A stretch of 64,000 nt of DNA from Porphyra umbilicalis (Eukaryota > Rhodophyta > Bangiophyceae > Bangiales > Bangiaceae): positions 310,001 through 374,000 of the forward strand of contig KV918766.1 in the NCBI GenBank assembly GCA_002049455.2, read 5' to 3'. The position numbers were made by a program, and so were the translations under genes. A model generated the notes under the pieces. It was not told the DNA's origin. It searched no databases and worked only from the letters and a program-made list of their open reading frames with translations. Below, piece after piece: positions 31,042-43,100 of the stretch. Positions within the stretch are counted from its first letter, which is position 1; each line of letters starts with the position of its first letter.

Positions 31042-33666
31042 GTGAAGCCAGCGTCACCCGAGCATGGATTTCATTTTCTGGGTACAAACTCTAGGCCGCA
31101 CTACGCCCCAGTACGCCCTTTGCGCACCCCTGTAGTGCGGTACCTTTTTGAGACGATGGGAACTACGGACGCATTTACCGATTACGTGTATTCGCCGCTA
31201 TTTCTTGTTTTTGCATTTCTCGTCAAGCACTGCAGGGCGAGTACGTCCCCGCCAACGACGCCACGGGCGCCACATGAGCCACTCCACGACCACGCTTCCC
31301 ACCAGTACCTCGCATACAGCCTCGTCTCACTCATGTGCGGACGAAGGGGGGGGCTGCTCCAGGTGCCGTCCTGTGCGAGAGAGACTAGGGCGAGGGAGGC
31401 TAGTGGAGTGTTGTCGGGGCGCTCCGGGCGGGACGATGGGCGGGTGCTGTCGGGCAAAAGAGTGCCCGGCATCATCGTGTGCCGCGGAGTGCTCGCCGCT
31501 GTCTTTGCAAACCCGGCAGCGCTCATCTGCCCGTGTGAGCGGCGCGTTGGTGATGCTGACGGCGGCGTCGCTAACCGCCGCAGCCAGTATCGACTCATTC
31601 TGGTCATTTCGCGGGCACGGCAGGGGAGGGCATTGTCAAAAAGGGCTGTGGTAGGGGTCCCCGCGCGCTGGGATTCAGTCGTCGTCGTCGGCGCGCATCA
31701 TTGTCTCGGACGCCGAGTCGGTGGCGCCGTCGGCGTCGTTGCCGGACGCCGCCGCCATGAACGGTGATTTTGTTGTCACTTGCACTGACGGGGGCGGGTA
31801 TGGGGCGGTCGGCCAAGGGTGTTGCCAGTGCTTGCGTCTGCGCGGGGGTGCTTGGCGTTGTCCGTGAGGACGATATCATGCCCACTGCTGTCTCCAGCTG
31901 CAGGTTGCAGGTGCCTTACGGCGGCGTCGTCGACCGCCGCCGAATCAAATCGCTCCTTTCTGTCCATTGTCCCTGCGAGGGAGGACTGCAAGTTCCGACT
32001 AGGGTGCGGGGGTGGCGGGGGACACAACCGCGTGGGTTTTTTGTGGTGATATGATCGGTATGACGCATCATCTAGAGGAGGAGAGTGCTGCTGCGCAGCA
32101 GCAGTAGAAGACATGTCAGCTTGTAATACGCTAAACTACCACCGCTAGTAACGGCAAAACCTAGTGGTTATCGGTCGACGACGCGCCCGCCGGCCCGATG
32201 AGGTCATCAATCAGCGCTTCCGTCGCCATCTCCTTGACGTTGAGGCCGGCCTCCTCGACGACGTCGTTGCCGTCTGTGCGCCGACCCCCAACGGTCATCT
32301 CGCCCTCCCCCCCTTGATCGACCCCCCCCGCGGCGCCTTTCCTAGCGCCATCAACCCCCCTGCTCACCCCACTCTCTGCGACCGGGAACTTTTCGGCGGT
32401 GTCATCGACCACCGAGTTCGCGGAGCCGTCCGACTGCACGAGGTTGACCCTCACGTCCGCACCGTCGCCTACCGACTGAGGAACGAGGTCGTAAAAAAAG
32501 TTGTTCGTGCCGGGGTCAGCCAGCGCCATCCAATGACGGCCAGAACGCTCGGCGTGGGGGCCGTCCATAGGACTGGATACATCGCCAGTCCACCACTAGG
32601 CCTGGTTGAACGCCATGGCGGTATGCAAAGTAACCTTCTTGAAAACAGCTCCGATTTCGAAGCCGTCGAAAATTTCGAAAGCGCGGCTGCGAGTCGATGG
32701 GGTGCAAAGGAAGTGGAAGAGCTCATCTCTGTCGTCGATGCGCTTGAGCTCGCCGAGAATATTGGAGAGCGTGGATGACGGCAGCGTGACGAGCGCATGC
32801 TCGCTCACGGCGCCGACGACCTGCACCGTCGTCGTCGACCCCATTTGCACAACGGTGTCGACATTAATCGTCAGGACCGTTGCAAAAACACACCACGGTG
32901 AAAGGCACTCGGGAGCGTGCGTGCCTCTGGTCGAGACAGGGCACTGAAAGGAGCAGATGCTACCTGACACTTGTGATAAGTCGGGCGAGCCGCTCTAGTG
33001 AGCCTGCCCGCTTGTGGTCGATCCCGATCCGACATGAAGTGCAACTGCTTGATCCAAAACAGAATGGGAGCACATGCTAAACGAGTTCTAAAAGCGGCAT
33101 AACACATACGTTTTCTACCAGCGCGCGGACTTCTCCCGTAATGTTTCCACATGTCTGAAAATCATACGCATTTCTTCTCGGTGATTTTCAGTATCTCGCC
33201 ATGTCAGAGTGTGAGCAAGAGCCAGGTGCGCTAGGTCCTTAGCTCGGGACAAGGACACATACCATGACGGCGCTGCTCAAAATCGGGCACCGTCAACGCC
33301 TTTGAAGTTGCAGAAGGCGTTCGCTACGAATCTCTCCCAATTATTCGTGCCACTATCCCTTGTCAGACAGCGTGCTATGATCTGCGCCTGTTCTTGCTTC
33401 GAAAGTCCATTGCGGGATTGCTTTCTGAGAGGCACATGGCGCCACACCCGGCCTCTTTGCGTTTTCTGTCCGGCTACAGAGGGAGCAGCACGTGAAAACT
33501 GGAGTCCTGTTCGTTAAACGATATGGCCTCCCGGTTCGTTCAATTGACAGCCACCGCGTCCTCAAACGAGTTTTCAGCGACTGGACCGTACGGGTCGAAT
33601 TTTGAAGCATTTAAGGTAGTAATGTTCTCTTGTGGTGTCGCACCAACCCACAATCTCCCAAGAACA
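31042..33666. other. region with unclassified frames, one interrupted minus-strand frame
   Basis: On the minus strand, 32970-32596 and 32568-32161 lie in the same frame, separated only by a TAG at 32598-32596: VDTVVQMGSTTTVQVVGA ... FDGFEIGAVFKKVTLHTA, then GTNNFFYDLVPQSVGDGADV and an acidic tail. This looks like a decayed protein gene of about 270 residues but no family is recognised. Another minus frame (32114-31776) is Ser/Pro/Ala-rich; beyond it an acidic tail (ASETMMRADDDD) is readable near 31680-31760. The + frame at 31042-31767 is not convincing. Confidence 0.4.
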
Positions 33667-35518
33667 TCATAGAACAGGCCGAAGCTTCCTTGTTAAATGG
33701 TTGGCTCGAAGAACTTGTCGCAGTCCAGGTAATAATCCCTCCCAGTTTTCTTGAGCACTCAACGGGCGCTGACCATCTCGAGGCCAGAGCGTTTTCCCTT
33801 CATTGAGACCTAGCTGGAATGGGTTCCCGGCCAAGATGACGTACAGCCCAGCAAAAGGCAGATGTCTTGTGCTCGTGAAAATTATGCCCAAGCGCGTGCT
33901 AATCGCAAACAGTTGAGCAGGTGACAGAAAACTGACCTCGACGATCACAAGTACTCTCACGTCATTCCAATCCCCTTGCACACGGGAGAGGGTCTTTTCT
34001 GGAATCTTAGAAGTATTTTCTTAGCTACTGCCTTTTGAGCATAGTGTATGGTCAGGCCGCCTACGTTCGCTGCTGCAACCCCAGTACCGAAATGTTTGAC
34101 GAGGTTCTATTGTCTTCTGTGTATGGTCGTTTTGTAGGGCATCCTTGAAGTCGTTCTCTCTGGAGACCTCGACATACATTGTCACAGTGTCGATCAGATA
34201 AGACTCTCATGTGCCTCCGGGTCCCACCATGACGAGCACTTTAGATTGAGTTCCGCGTTCAAGGTCAGTTTTAATTGATTCATGTACTTTGCGTTGTTTG
34301 CGATCGAGAGACGCTATCCAATGACACTGGCGAGCAGTTGCGTCTGCCTCCGCTGGACCGAATCCATCTCCGCTCGGGCACTGATCGCCCTCGTCAGTAT
34401 GGCCCTTCGTGGCGAGCATTCTATTCGTCAGACGAAGAACGCTCACTGCCTGGTCGGTTCCGCTGTGTTGCGCTTTGCTGATCCGCTTCTCAGGCATCGG
34501 AGAGCGCTTGAGGCCTGGTAGGGAGGATAGGTTTGTATCTAGTCCACAATCCATATCTATCGCGCCAGTAGGGTTCTCAAGACGGCCCCATTTGTTTTCT
34601 GCTGCGCTCTCTGCTCCAGCAGAACCGTAGTCGTCGGACTCCGGATCCCTGGTGCCCTCTTCGTGCTGTGTTCTGAGCGCATCAGAGGCCCTTTGGCCCC
34701 GCATTCGAAATTTCGGATCCATGAGGCCCTTGTAATGCTTGATAATTTTGGACAGGTGGGAACTCTCTGGTGCGTCGAACGGCGACGTGATCCGGGCTGC
34801 TAGAACCTTTTTCGCTGTGACTCCTGGAAGCAGTACGGCTTCGACGGACCGCCACGGCACGTGGTGATACAAAATTGCCTTCGAAAAAATCTCGTGCTCC
34901 GCCGGATCTATGCGAACCCGGATCTGAACAATTGCAGGATCTCGTCTCCGGGCGGCATATTGACGCGAGCCATCGGCAACAGCCTTAAGAAGTGAGGAGA
35001 CGACCGTCGATCTCAGGCATATACAATCCATTCTGTTTTGAGAGCTTCCGAACAGTTTTAGATCTCAGATCGTTCTCGCATTTGATGCACATGAGAATTG
35101 TATGGGACCTGCTGTCAATTGCGTATGTAAAAATCAAGTATGGATCGTATCCAGCATTTCCTGGGAACAAGGCCCAAAGACTGTTTATTGTGCTCCGCTC
35201 TTTGGCGGCGAGGCATACACCTGGCGCTGGCTCTCGAAACGGCCGCGCGGAGCATGGTGCGACACCAGGAATTTCGCCGCATGAGCAGCATAATTTCCGG
35301 GCCAGTTCTAGTCTCTTCCGGTGTCGGACTACATCGCGCACAGTTCTCTCGGCTGCGCCTGTAGGGATGGCCCGTTTTCTGGGCGCCCGCTTCCTCAGGC
35401 GACGTTCATGTACTTCTTTCTGCCCTATTTCTAAGGCCACCTGTAATATATTTTCTTTGATGACACCATAAGCAGGGCCATGAGTAGTATCACATTGTCT
35501 GTTCTCAAGCCGCCGCAC
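33667..35518 (-). pseudogene. second Helitron-type element: helicase remnant, Rep deleted
   Basis: Reads on the minus strand. 35518-34985: basic N-terminus then CCSCGEIPG, CIKCENDLRSKTVRKLSKQN and NGLYMPEIDGRLL, resembling the cysteine-rich N-terminal region of Helitron proteins. 35031-34207: VPWRSVEAVLLPGV, the segment that usually precedes the helicase, running into VLVMVGPGGT then TGA. The expected Walker A continuation follows in frame as E-S-Y-L-I-D, so both a nonsense change and K-to-E replacement hit the P-loop. 33981-33667: VLVIVEVSFLSPAQLFAI (Walker B; aspartate replaced by valine) and VILAGNPFQLG (motif III). No HxH or YxxxY Rep motifs are present, so Rep is deleted. Strongly degraded. 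Confidence 0.7.
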
Positions 35519-38500
35519 CCGACGACCGTCACTCTGAAGCCGACTGCGCTCAGCTGGTGCCTCCGCTCCGCGGGGCCTACGTCAAGGCGGGCAGGCGTAC
35601 CTGTCCTCTCCTTTCGCACCTGGGGTCATGTTGCCCGCGGAAAACCCTGCTGAAGTCGCTAGATGGAGGGCGTAGTCACGCCCAGCCTGTACCTGTACAA
35701 AACATAGTAGAAGCAGTGCGGCATGCAGTTATACCCAGTAGATGCCAAAGGAGCCAAGCGCGAGGTGACCACATAGCCGGTCAGAAAATGTGGTGTGCCT
35801 CAGCGCTGGTGGAGGCACACCACATAGGGAACCGACATCGAGAGAACCCCTGCAGTCCGCACAGGCAGATGGCACCACAGCGTACAGAAGGCAAAAAATG
35901 GCGAGCACAGCGCACGAAAAGCCTTGTATAATGCCACAACGTGCGTCGAGTGCAGGTGTGACTAAACGAGTCAAAGAGGTTGGGTGGATGAGCGGTGATG
36001 ACCGCCGGCGGGTGGTTCGGGGACGGTGCCACAAGAAGAGCGACGATTCCAGAAGCTGACAATTGCGGCGATCTGCATGGTACTCGTCCAGCACGAGTTC
36101 ACACATCAGTGTGCCGAAGGCCACTTGGAGCTGGCCCTAGAAACCGCCACCACCGCGCCAGCGCCAATCTGTACCCATCTGGCATTTGTTCGATCTCCTT
36201 GCCTCTTGGGCGGGAAGCAGACACCCCCAGCGGATACGTTTCCAGTTCTTGTTGAGACTCGAAATATGGTGCCCGCATCTGCTTTCTTTCTGCTCTTCCA
36301 CCCTCATTGTAAAATTCAGCAAATTCTGCACTCCTGGGCGTGTCCTCGTTTTCCTTGATTCACAGCTTTGCTGATTCGAGAAATGCGCATGTGGTTCGCT
36401 CGAATTCATTGATCAGAAACGCATGTAACGTTGTCGTCTTTTCCCATCTTGACACTTTTCGTTCTTCCTAACAACAAGAAATGGCCGCCAGATCTGGGGA
36501 GGACTGTCAAAGCTGACCAGCCGCGTGGTATCAAAATGTGCAGTTGGTGGCACTACAGACCCACAGAACCCCATTCAGACGGAGCCCGTGCATTCGACTA
36601 CCCTATTGTTATGCGGCCGACGGTGGCCCCGATGCTCGCCGGCAGCGCGACGTCCACAGAGGCCGCGCCAGCCTCGGAGTCGTCGTCCGGGGCAGACACT
36701 TCGCTAACGTCGCGAGTGGAAGCCGTACAAGCGTCGCTGCCACGCGCCACGTCCTCGGTTCATCATCGGTCCGCCGACGGCGGCATGACGCCTGTTTTCG
36801 AAATCGTGGCGGCCACTCGGGCACTGTAAGCGGCGGTCTCCGCGAGCGACACGTCGGACGCACCCGCGTCCTCTTGCACGCCGCGCAAAACGCTGCCCGC
36901 ACCTGCAGTGGCCGACAACACTCGCGGCGTAGACGACAGCCCCCCCCTTACGCTGCACTTCACCAGTAGCGGCCTGGTGGGAGACCCTTGCCCCCTTCCC
37001 CGCCTCATCACAGTGCGAGGAACGCGCAGAGCTCTGAGTTGGGTAGGCTTGCAACGCCCCCACCATACTGATTCTGGGTTGCTGGTGCTGGTGAAGTCGT
37101 GCGGGACCGGCTAGGGCGTGGGGTGAGCGTCATCGCCGGGACGCTCACATTTGTGGAGTAGTGGCTGCACCAGTGGAAGCGCTCTGCGAGTGGCGTGTGT
37201 GAGTGCCTCCTCCCTGTCGGTTTCCTTCTACTCAACCAGTGGGTCGTGCGGGCCCCCAACAACCGGCAAGCTGTGGAGGTGTCTTCGCTGTCATATATTG
37301 CCGATTAAGGAGTCTCGTCCCTGCGCTCCGCCCTGCCACTTATTTGCGGTGCCGACGACGTCGCACTGCCTTGAGGGTACGCGCCGGTGGATGGACGGCC
37401 GAAGCCGTCTCTCTTGGCTCTGTCCTGTTTGAGAGATGGATGTTTTTCGTCATGACCAATTCGGGTGTGGATTGCGTCGTTACGCATACGGCGCGCGGTG
37501 CGGACGAGCGCGTCCAGGTGTCCGACACGCTGCTGGTATCAGCGGTCCGGCGTCGCCAGTGACCGGAGGCCAACCTGCGCTGCCTTGTCGACCGAGACGC
37601 CACATTGGGTATGGAGCGCATGACGACGGTAGAGTGGCTTCCGGCGCGTGTCAAGTCGACGGGGTACCGCGAGAGCCCACGACAAGCCACCGCGTCGCCG
37701 GAGGCGCCCCGGGAGATGTCGGTTGAGCGCGACTTTCACGTCGCCACAACTGTCTCTCGGGCGGACCCGGGGGTGGTGGAAGCAATTATGCGTACAGCGT
37801 GTGTCAAGGTGGATATCCTGCAGGATCTAGCAGGCGTCATGGCATTGCTGCTGGCCGTGCCCCCGTAGCTCTTGACCGATTGTGGAACGGCTTGATACGA
37901 TGCGAAGGTGGTGCTGTCGTTCAACATGGCCGGCCGGGCATCGTCGCCAGATGGGCAGGTGGCGTCGCTCACGGCGCTTGGTGCTTTCCTGACGACCTTC
38001 CGGCGTCGCAGTAAGCCCGGGTCTGGAGACGCGCGCGCGAGGCTGGTGAGCACATTTCATGGCATCGCCACGTCTCGTGCGGCACAGATTTTCTCAGCCT
38101 GCTCTGGACGTGGCTCGCCGCGTGGCGCGCGCGCACCAATGCAAGAAGCCTCGACAAGCTCGCAGCGTGGCTGTTGGTATACAAGGACGAGCAGATGATG
38201 AAAAAGCTGTCGTTCTGCGTGTTCGCACATTCTGTGCACAAGGCTGGCGGCCGCGTCGGACAGGTATGCGTCAGCGTATCGTAAGACGCCGTCGCCACTA
38301 TGCCTGGCGTCGCTGAGACACTCATCCTGCAACTGAAGGCGCGGTCTGTCCCTGTCGGGGCGCTGTAGATCGATCTGTCCCGCAAGACCAGCCGCGTATC
38401 GGACTTTATCGTCATTTGTCGTCAATCTAGGCATCCGTGCCAAGGAAAGCAACATCTCTGTCGAGTGGCGCCCGCGCTGCCTCTTCTAGTTTGGGATGGA

Positions 38501-39456
38501 CGTGATGACACAGGCGTACGGCGCGCCGCACCCAGGCGCCGTCGCCAACGTAGGCGCAGCCTCCCAACCGACGTTCACCGTTTGCTTTGGAAGCCACATG
38601 TCGGCGTCGATGAGGACGTCGTGTGTGCGGGAGGCGACGCCGGCCCTGCGGGTGTTGTATTCCACTGAAGCCGTATCCAAAGCATCTGCTGACTCCGCCG
38701 CTGTGGTCTGTGTGAAGGCCACGTGGGTGGGGAGGGTTGGGGCACTGCTTTGAATTGGGCGGACAATGGAGTGGGAGCGTCACGTGGACGGGAGAAGTCG
38801 CCGTCGGCAACTGGTTGGACACTATTGTTTTTTCGTTTTGCTTGTTGGTGTGTTCGCTGGTTTCTCCGCCTAACACTCCACTCGCAATGAACACCCGCAC
38901 TGTGCCGCGCCCCGCCCCCCCCCCCCCTGCGTCTTGGTCGACGCCGTCGTCACTTGGTGGGGTCGGGTGGAGACCGGCGGGCGGCAATGGCTGGGCAGCT
39001 GCAGGAGGTGAACCGGCAGAGAGCAGGTGCGCACAGTAGCGTGCACTCTCTTGCGCACGCGATCTTCCAGCAAGAAGCAGACCGTTCTTCACGTGGAATA
39101 CGGCACCCTACAAGACCTGGTAGTCGGCCGGACCTTGCCTGAGGCGAGGCACTTCTGCAATTGCATGGCCGCTGGTGGTGTTATGGTCATGGTTGGCCAG
39201 CCTGGCACACCCAGGCATCACTTGTTGGTGGAGCGGCGTCCACTTCCTGCCGTTTATCCGCGACAAACTGTACCAATACCACTTCACACCACGCAAGACG
39301 CTAGGCATCGGTATATGCGACTAGCCATTGAGATGGTCACTGTGCAGCAGAGCGCGAATAATGGGCCTATGTCGTGAAGGCAGGCGGGCACCGACTTTGC
39401 CGAGGAGCCGGTAAAACTGCTACACAAGAAGGTGCGCATACGCCCCACGTCCTTCC
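35519..39456. other. 3.9 kb with decayed, unassigned coding fragments
   Basis: Short frames in all phases. Those that look most protein-like on + are 37605-37868 (MERMTTVEWLPARVKSTG ... VKVDILQDLAGVMALLLA), 37908-38198, a frame around 38110-38280 reading KLAAWLLVYKDEQMMKKLSF, and 39027-39377. They follow each other in changing frames and lead into the transposase-like remnant at 39.5-40.1 kb, so they may be upstream parts of the same dead element. No motif allows a family call. Confidence 0.35.
35789..35824. repeat. perfect 13-bp hairpin
   Basis: TGTGGTGTGCCTC at 35789-35801 and its exact reverse complement GAGGCACACCACA at 35812-35824, with a 10-nt loop. Possibly the end or the centre of a small foldback element; no larger symmetry found. 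Confidence 0.6.
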
Positions 39457-40107
39457 ATGGAATCTCTTCATTTGAGGAGATTGCCACATCAGTGGCGATG
39501 CCAGCGATGTCGTGTGTGTCGCTCTGAAGGACAAGATGTCACAGGACCACCACGACGCTTACGATCTTGCATGGTACATTTGAAGCAGGGTACGAAAGAC
39601 GCTGAACCGCACGGTGATCATCTCCACAGACGAGTGGACTCGTGTTCGCGTCCATACATCCGTGATGGAAACACTGCTCAAAAGTAGCTTCTTGTGGCTG
39701 TCCATCTCACCAAGTCACATATCCTGATGTGCGAGGCACCCGACATGTTGGAGTGCACTGGGAGCAATGGATTCTGTGGAGAGCAGGGGCTCGAGGCGTG
39801 GCATGGTCGAAACCGGCAGAACGCTGTTAAGTGCTGTGTGGCGACCGAGCTGAAGCGAGCAGCCACTTTTACGAGGGCAATAGCGCTGTTACGGGAGGTG
39901 GTGGCCGACGCGCTCGTGCGCCCTTCGCATGAGAGGAGGCCCAGCAAAATTTGGGCCCGCACATCAACCGAGGTGTGTGACAAGCGGCGCCGAGAGAACA
40001 AGCCGCAGCAGCCAGAGTGCCACTCTGAGACGCTTCATGCCATGAAGAAGCGTAAGCAGTTGGCCACGGCCATTGGCCGTTGCTCGAAAACAACCATCGG
40101 AGCGTAA
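39457..40107 (+). pseudogene. unclassified transposase-like remnant
   Basis: 39694-40107 encodes MLECTGSNGFCGEQGLEAWHGRNRQ-type sequence, then ATELKRAATFTRAIALLREV and a basic, proline-containing tail. The EQGLEAWHG-x-x-N block followed by an AL-rich helix is the kind of C-terminal block seen in large DDE transposases of algae and fungi, but I cannot name the superfamily. Immediately upstream, in another frame, TVIISTDEWTRVRVHTSVME reads like the preceding conserved block. Several frame changes; non-functional. The assignment to a transposon rests on the decay pattern and context. Confidence 0.4.
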
Positions 40108-43100
40108 GTGGGGACCACAAGAGCAATGAATGTGTGACAGTAAATGAGTTTTCCCCCTTCGCACGGCCGTAACACAAACCCATGAGCTTTACGATTACAA
40201 GTACGCCAATGAAATGGCGCCCAGTCGCTGCGAAATGTGACCAGTACAGAAAACACGAAGCATACTACCAAGTTGACAACAAATGCGAAAAAGCAAGGGT
40301 ACAGAAAATCTAGTACGCACCGAAAAGAAACAGAGTTGGGCGCTTTCAAGGCACCGGCGGAAACATGCATGCATGTGCCGCTGTGACACGTAAACGCCGA
40401 CCCCCTGCTATTGGGAAACGTGGGCATTAAACTTTGACAACACTGCTAAGCTCCTCTCAACACGACCTGTGAGAAGCGCCAAAGAACAGTCGGAACACGC
40501 CTGTACGGCTGGAGTTCTGTCCGAATCCCATCTAATGAATGGAAGCGTTCGGCGACAAAAGCACATTAAGTCGGTACGAACGTTTCAAGAGGCGCACCCA
40601 GACGCTTCCCTCATTCCTGAAGCGGTGAAGCGAGGCCCGTGGTCCCGTGTGTGCAGTGAGAAACCTAATTGGACGTCCCAACGAAGTTCGTCACAAGAGA
40701 CTGCCAGCGTGCCGTGTGAGCCCGGCGGGAATCGTTCGTCCTCTGGTAGTTTTCAAGGGCATGCCGCAGCTGGGACTCAAACAGCGCTTGGCCCGACCGG
40801 CTGCAAACATCATAAACCTTGGCGGACAGCTTCTTCTTGTTTCGTTTTTTGAAGATCACGCCGTCCTGCATGATCTCGCACTGGAAGAGAAGTGGGCTCA
40901 GCGCGATTGTCAGGGGCGTGTGCCCGGGATTCAGACACGTCATGCACCTGGGAAGTGCAAACAGAAACCGCAACGTGTGGTAAGCAAGAAAAGCGATGGA
41001 ACTGGTGTGGAGCGTGCGTGTCAGCTCGTGTCTGCATAAACAAGCACGACACGTGATATACGGCAACCCAAAACCAAGCAACGGAATCTTGTTGGGGCCT
41101 GCTCACAGAAATAGAAGCGCAGTGCTTACAGATCTTTGCACGGGCACTTAAGAGCGCTACATTTGGCTTGCGTGTAGATCTCGTGCCCTTTCGGCAAATC
41201 GGCAACACACTTCACGTTACCAACGACCAATGTGCAGCTGGGAAAGTAGTGTGGTTTTCCGTGCTCTGTCGTCTTTTTGTAGCCACAGGCCCCGCGCGTC
41301 GCTTTGACCCGTCCGGGGCGCTCAGCAACTGCCTCTTTGGGCGACAGATTCAGCGGGGTGCGGATGACATCATGCTGCGCCGGGCATTCTACCAGTTGCT
41401 CAATCGTCCATGCCACGAACCTCGTTTGCAACTCATGAACAGATCGGAGCTGTCCGTTAAATTCGTGTCGCCAAAGGCAGTTTGATGAGCGCAACGCGAT
41501 GAGTCCACCGAAGAGGTTGAAACCCACAAGCTACGACGAAATGCAAGCGATTATATTCAGCATACCTGCGCTTCCGTCGCTTGATTTCCCGGAGGTGGCA
41601 GCCGGGGCGTTGGCCACCGCTGCTGCTGAGCCGCCGGCCATCGGACGTGGTCGGTGGAATATGCGCGCCCGTACTGTGAGGCGGGACCTCGAGAACCCGA
41701 AGAGCATGGGCGTCACGACGGTGGCAAAGAACAGCGGCGGGCTGTCGTCAGCGAAGAGCGCCATCCCAGCGCGGGGCGCCCTAAATGGGGACAGTTGAGT
41801 GCCGTCCCAGCGCACAGCATGTATGGCTAGCGTTGAACTGAACCACCTGGCCGCGGCTTTTCGAAAGCGGTCAACTCAATGTTATTCGCCCACTGCTTCG
41901 CATCGCGGGCGCCAAACGCGGTAGACATCTTTGAAACGTAAAGTGTATGATTCACTAAGACATGGTCACAACTACATCTCACATTTGTGACGGGACTTAA
42001 GTACAGGTCGTTCGATGAGGTGGCACTCTGGATTGTCCAAGACAGGCAATTTTCAGGAAAAGCCGCCTCTTCTGGGACTGTCAAGCTTTTTGCGCAAGGA
42101 CAATACCCATGAAGAGACAAGTGCCCGGCGCTTGTACTCAAATAGAACTTTTTACATATACCGTACCTAACGCTGAGAAAGATAACTATGACGAAGACTG
42201 CCATGTGCGTAGGAGCACCGTAGCAAAAAATGAGTGATAACACAGACCCACGCGGCACACAATCCCACTGGCACATTCCCTCGCACATACCCACCCCTTT
42301 CACCTTTCCGATTCTCCTCCTACCAGCTCGTTCAGCCGCCGCAAAAGAATCGACCCCCTGGCGACGTGTGCCATTGCCGCAAAATCTCCGCGCCGCGTCC
42401 CACAAGGGCGTTGGCGGCGGAGACGGCGTGAAGTGTGGCTGCTTTAGGCGCCGGAAAAACCGGCACCGCATGCCAAGCGGAAGCTGCCGCCTCAACCGCC
42501 GCCACCACCGCCATCGTCACCGTCACGAAGTCAGCATTTCCAGCAGCCGCTTTCCGCGTGGTCTAAATTGCCGCGCCCCGCCGCAACGCAGCCGGCATCA
42601 GGCACACCGCCGCCATCGTTAAGCGCGCGGCGCCCAGGAAGCGCCGGCGGGGGCTCTCCAGTACGTCCGCACACCTGCGTGTGCCCGCCATGGCGCTGCT
42701 GACGCGCGCGGCCGCGGCGACGGCAGCGACGGCTTCAAATGCCGTGGACTGCGCGCGCGCAAGCGTTGTTGGTGAATGCCACCGGCGGCGCCCACTGCAG
42801 ACGTCGCCGCGTCCCGCGCGACGCCGCTGTCGCACCCACTGCACACCATTCCGTTCCTTTAACCCGCCACGCCCACGTCACTGCTAAGTCCATGCGCTCA
42901 TGAGGTACATTGGGTCGCACGGACATTTCTGGGGCGGCGGCGATGGTGGAGGCTGTGGTGGCGGCCGCAGGTGTCATCGCTGGCGCGGCGGATGCCCACC
43001 GGCCGCAGAAAAGCATTTACATCTCCCCAGACAGTGGCTATGGAGACCACGGCCTCTGTTGCCCTGCCCCTCTCTCCGAAATATGTCCGATGGCCGCGTC

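Noticed and set aside
27861..31127. hAT element between CAGGGGTGCA (27862) and GCGCACCCCTG (about 31115)
   Set aside because: Termini match only over about 8 bp, flanking 8-mers differ, and no transposase-like sequence lies between.
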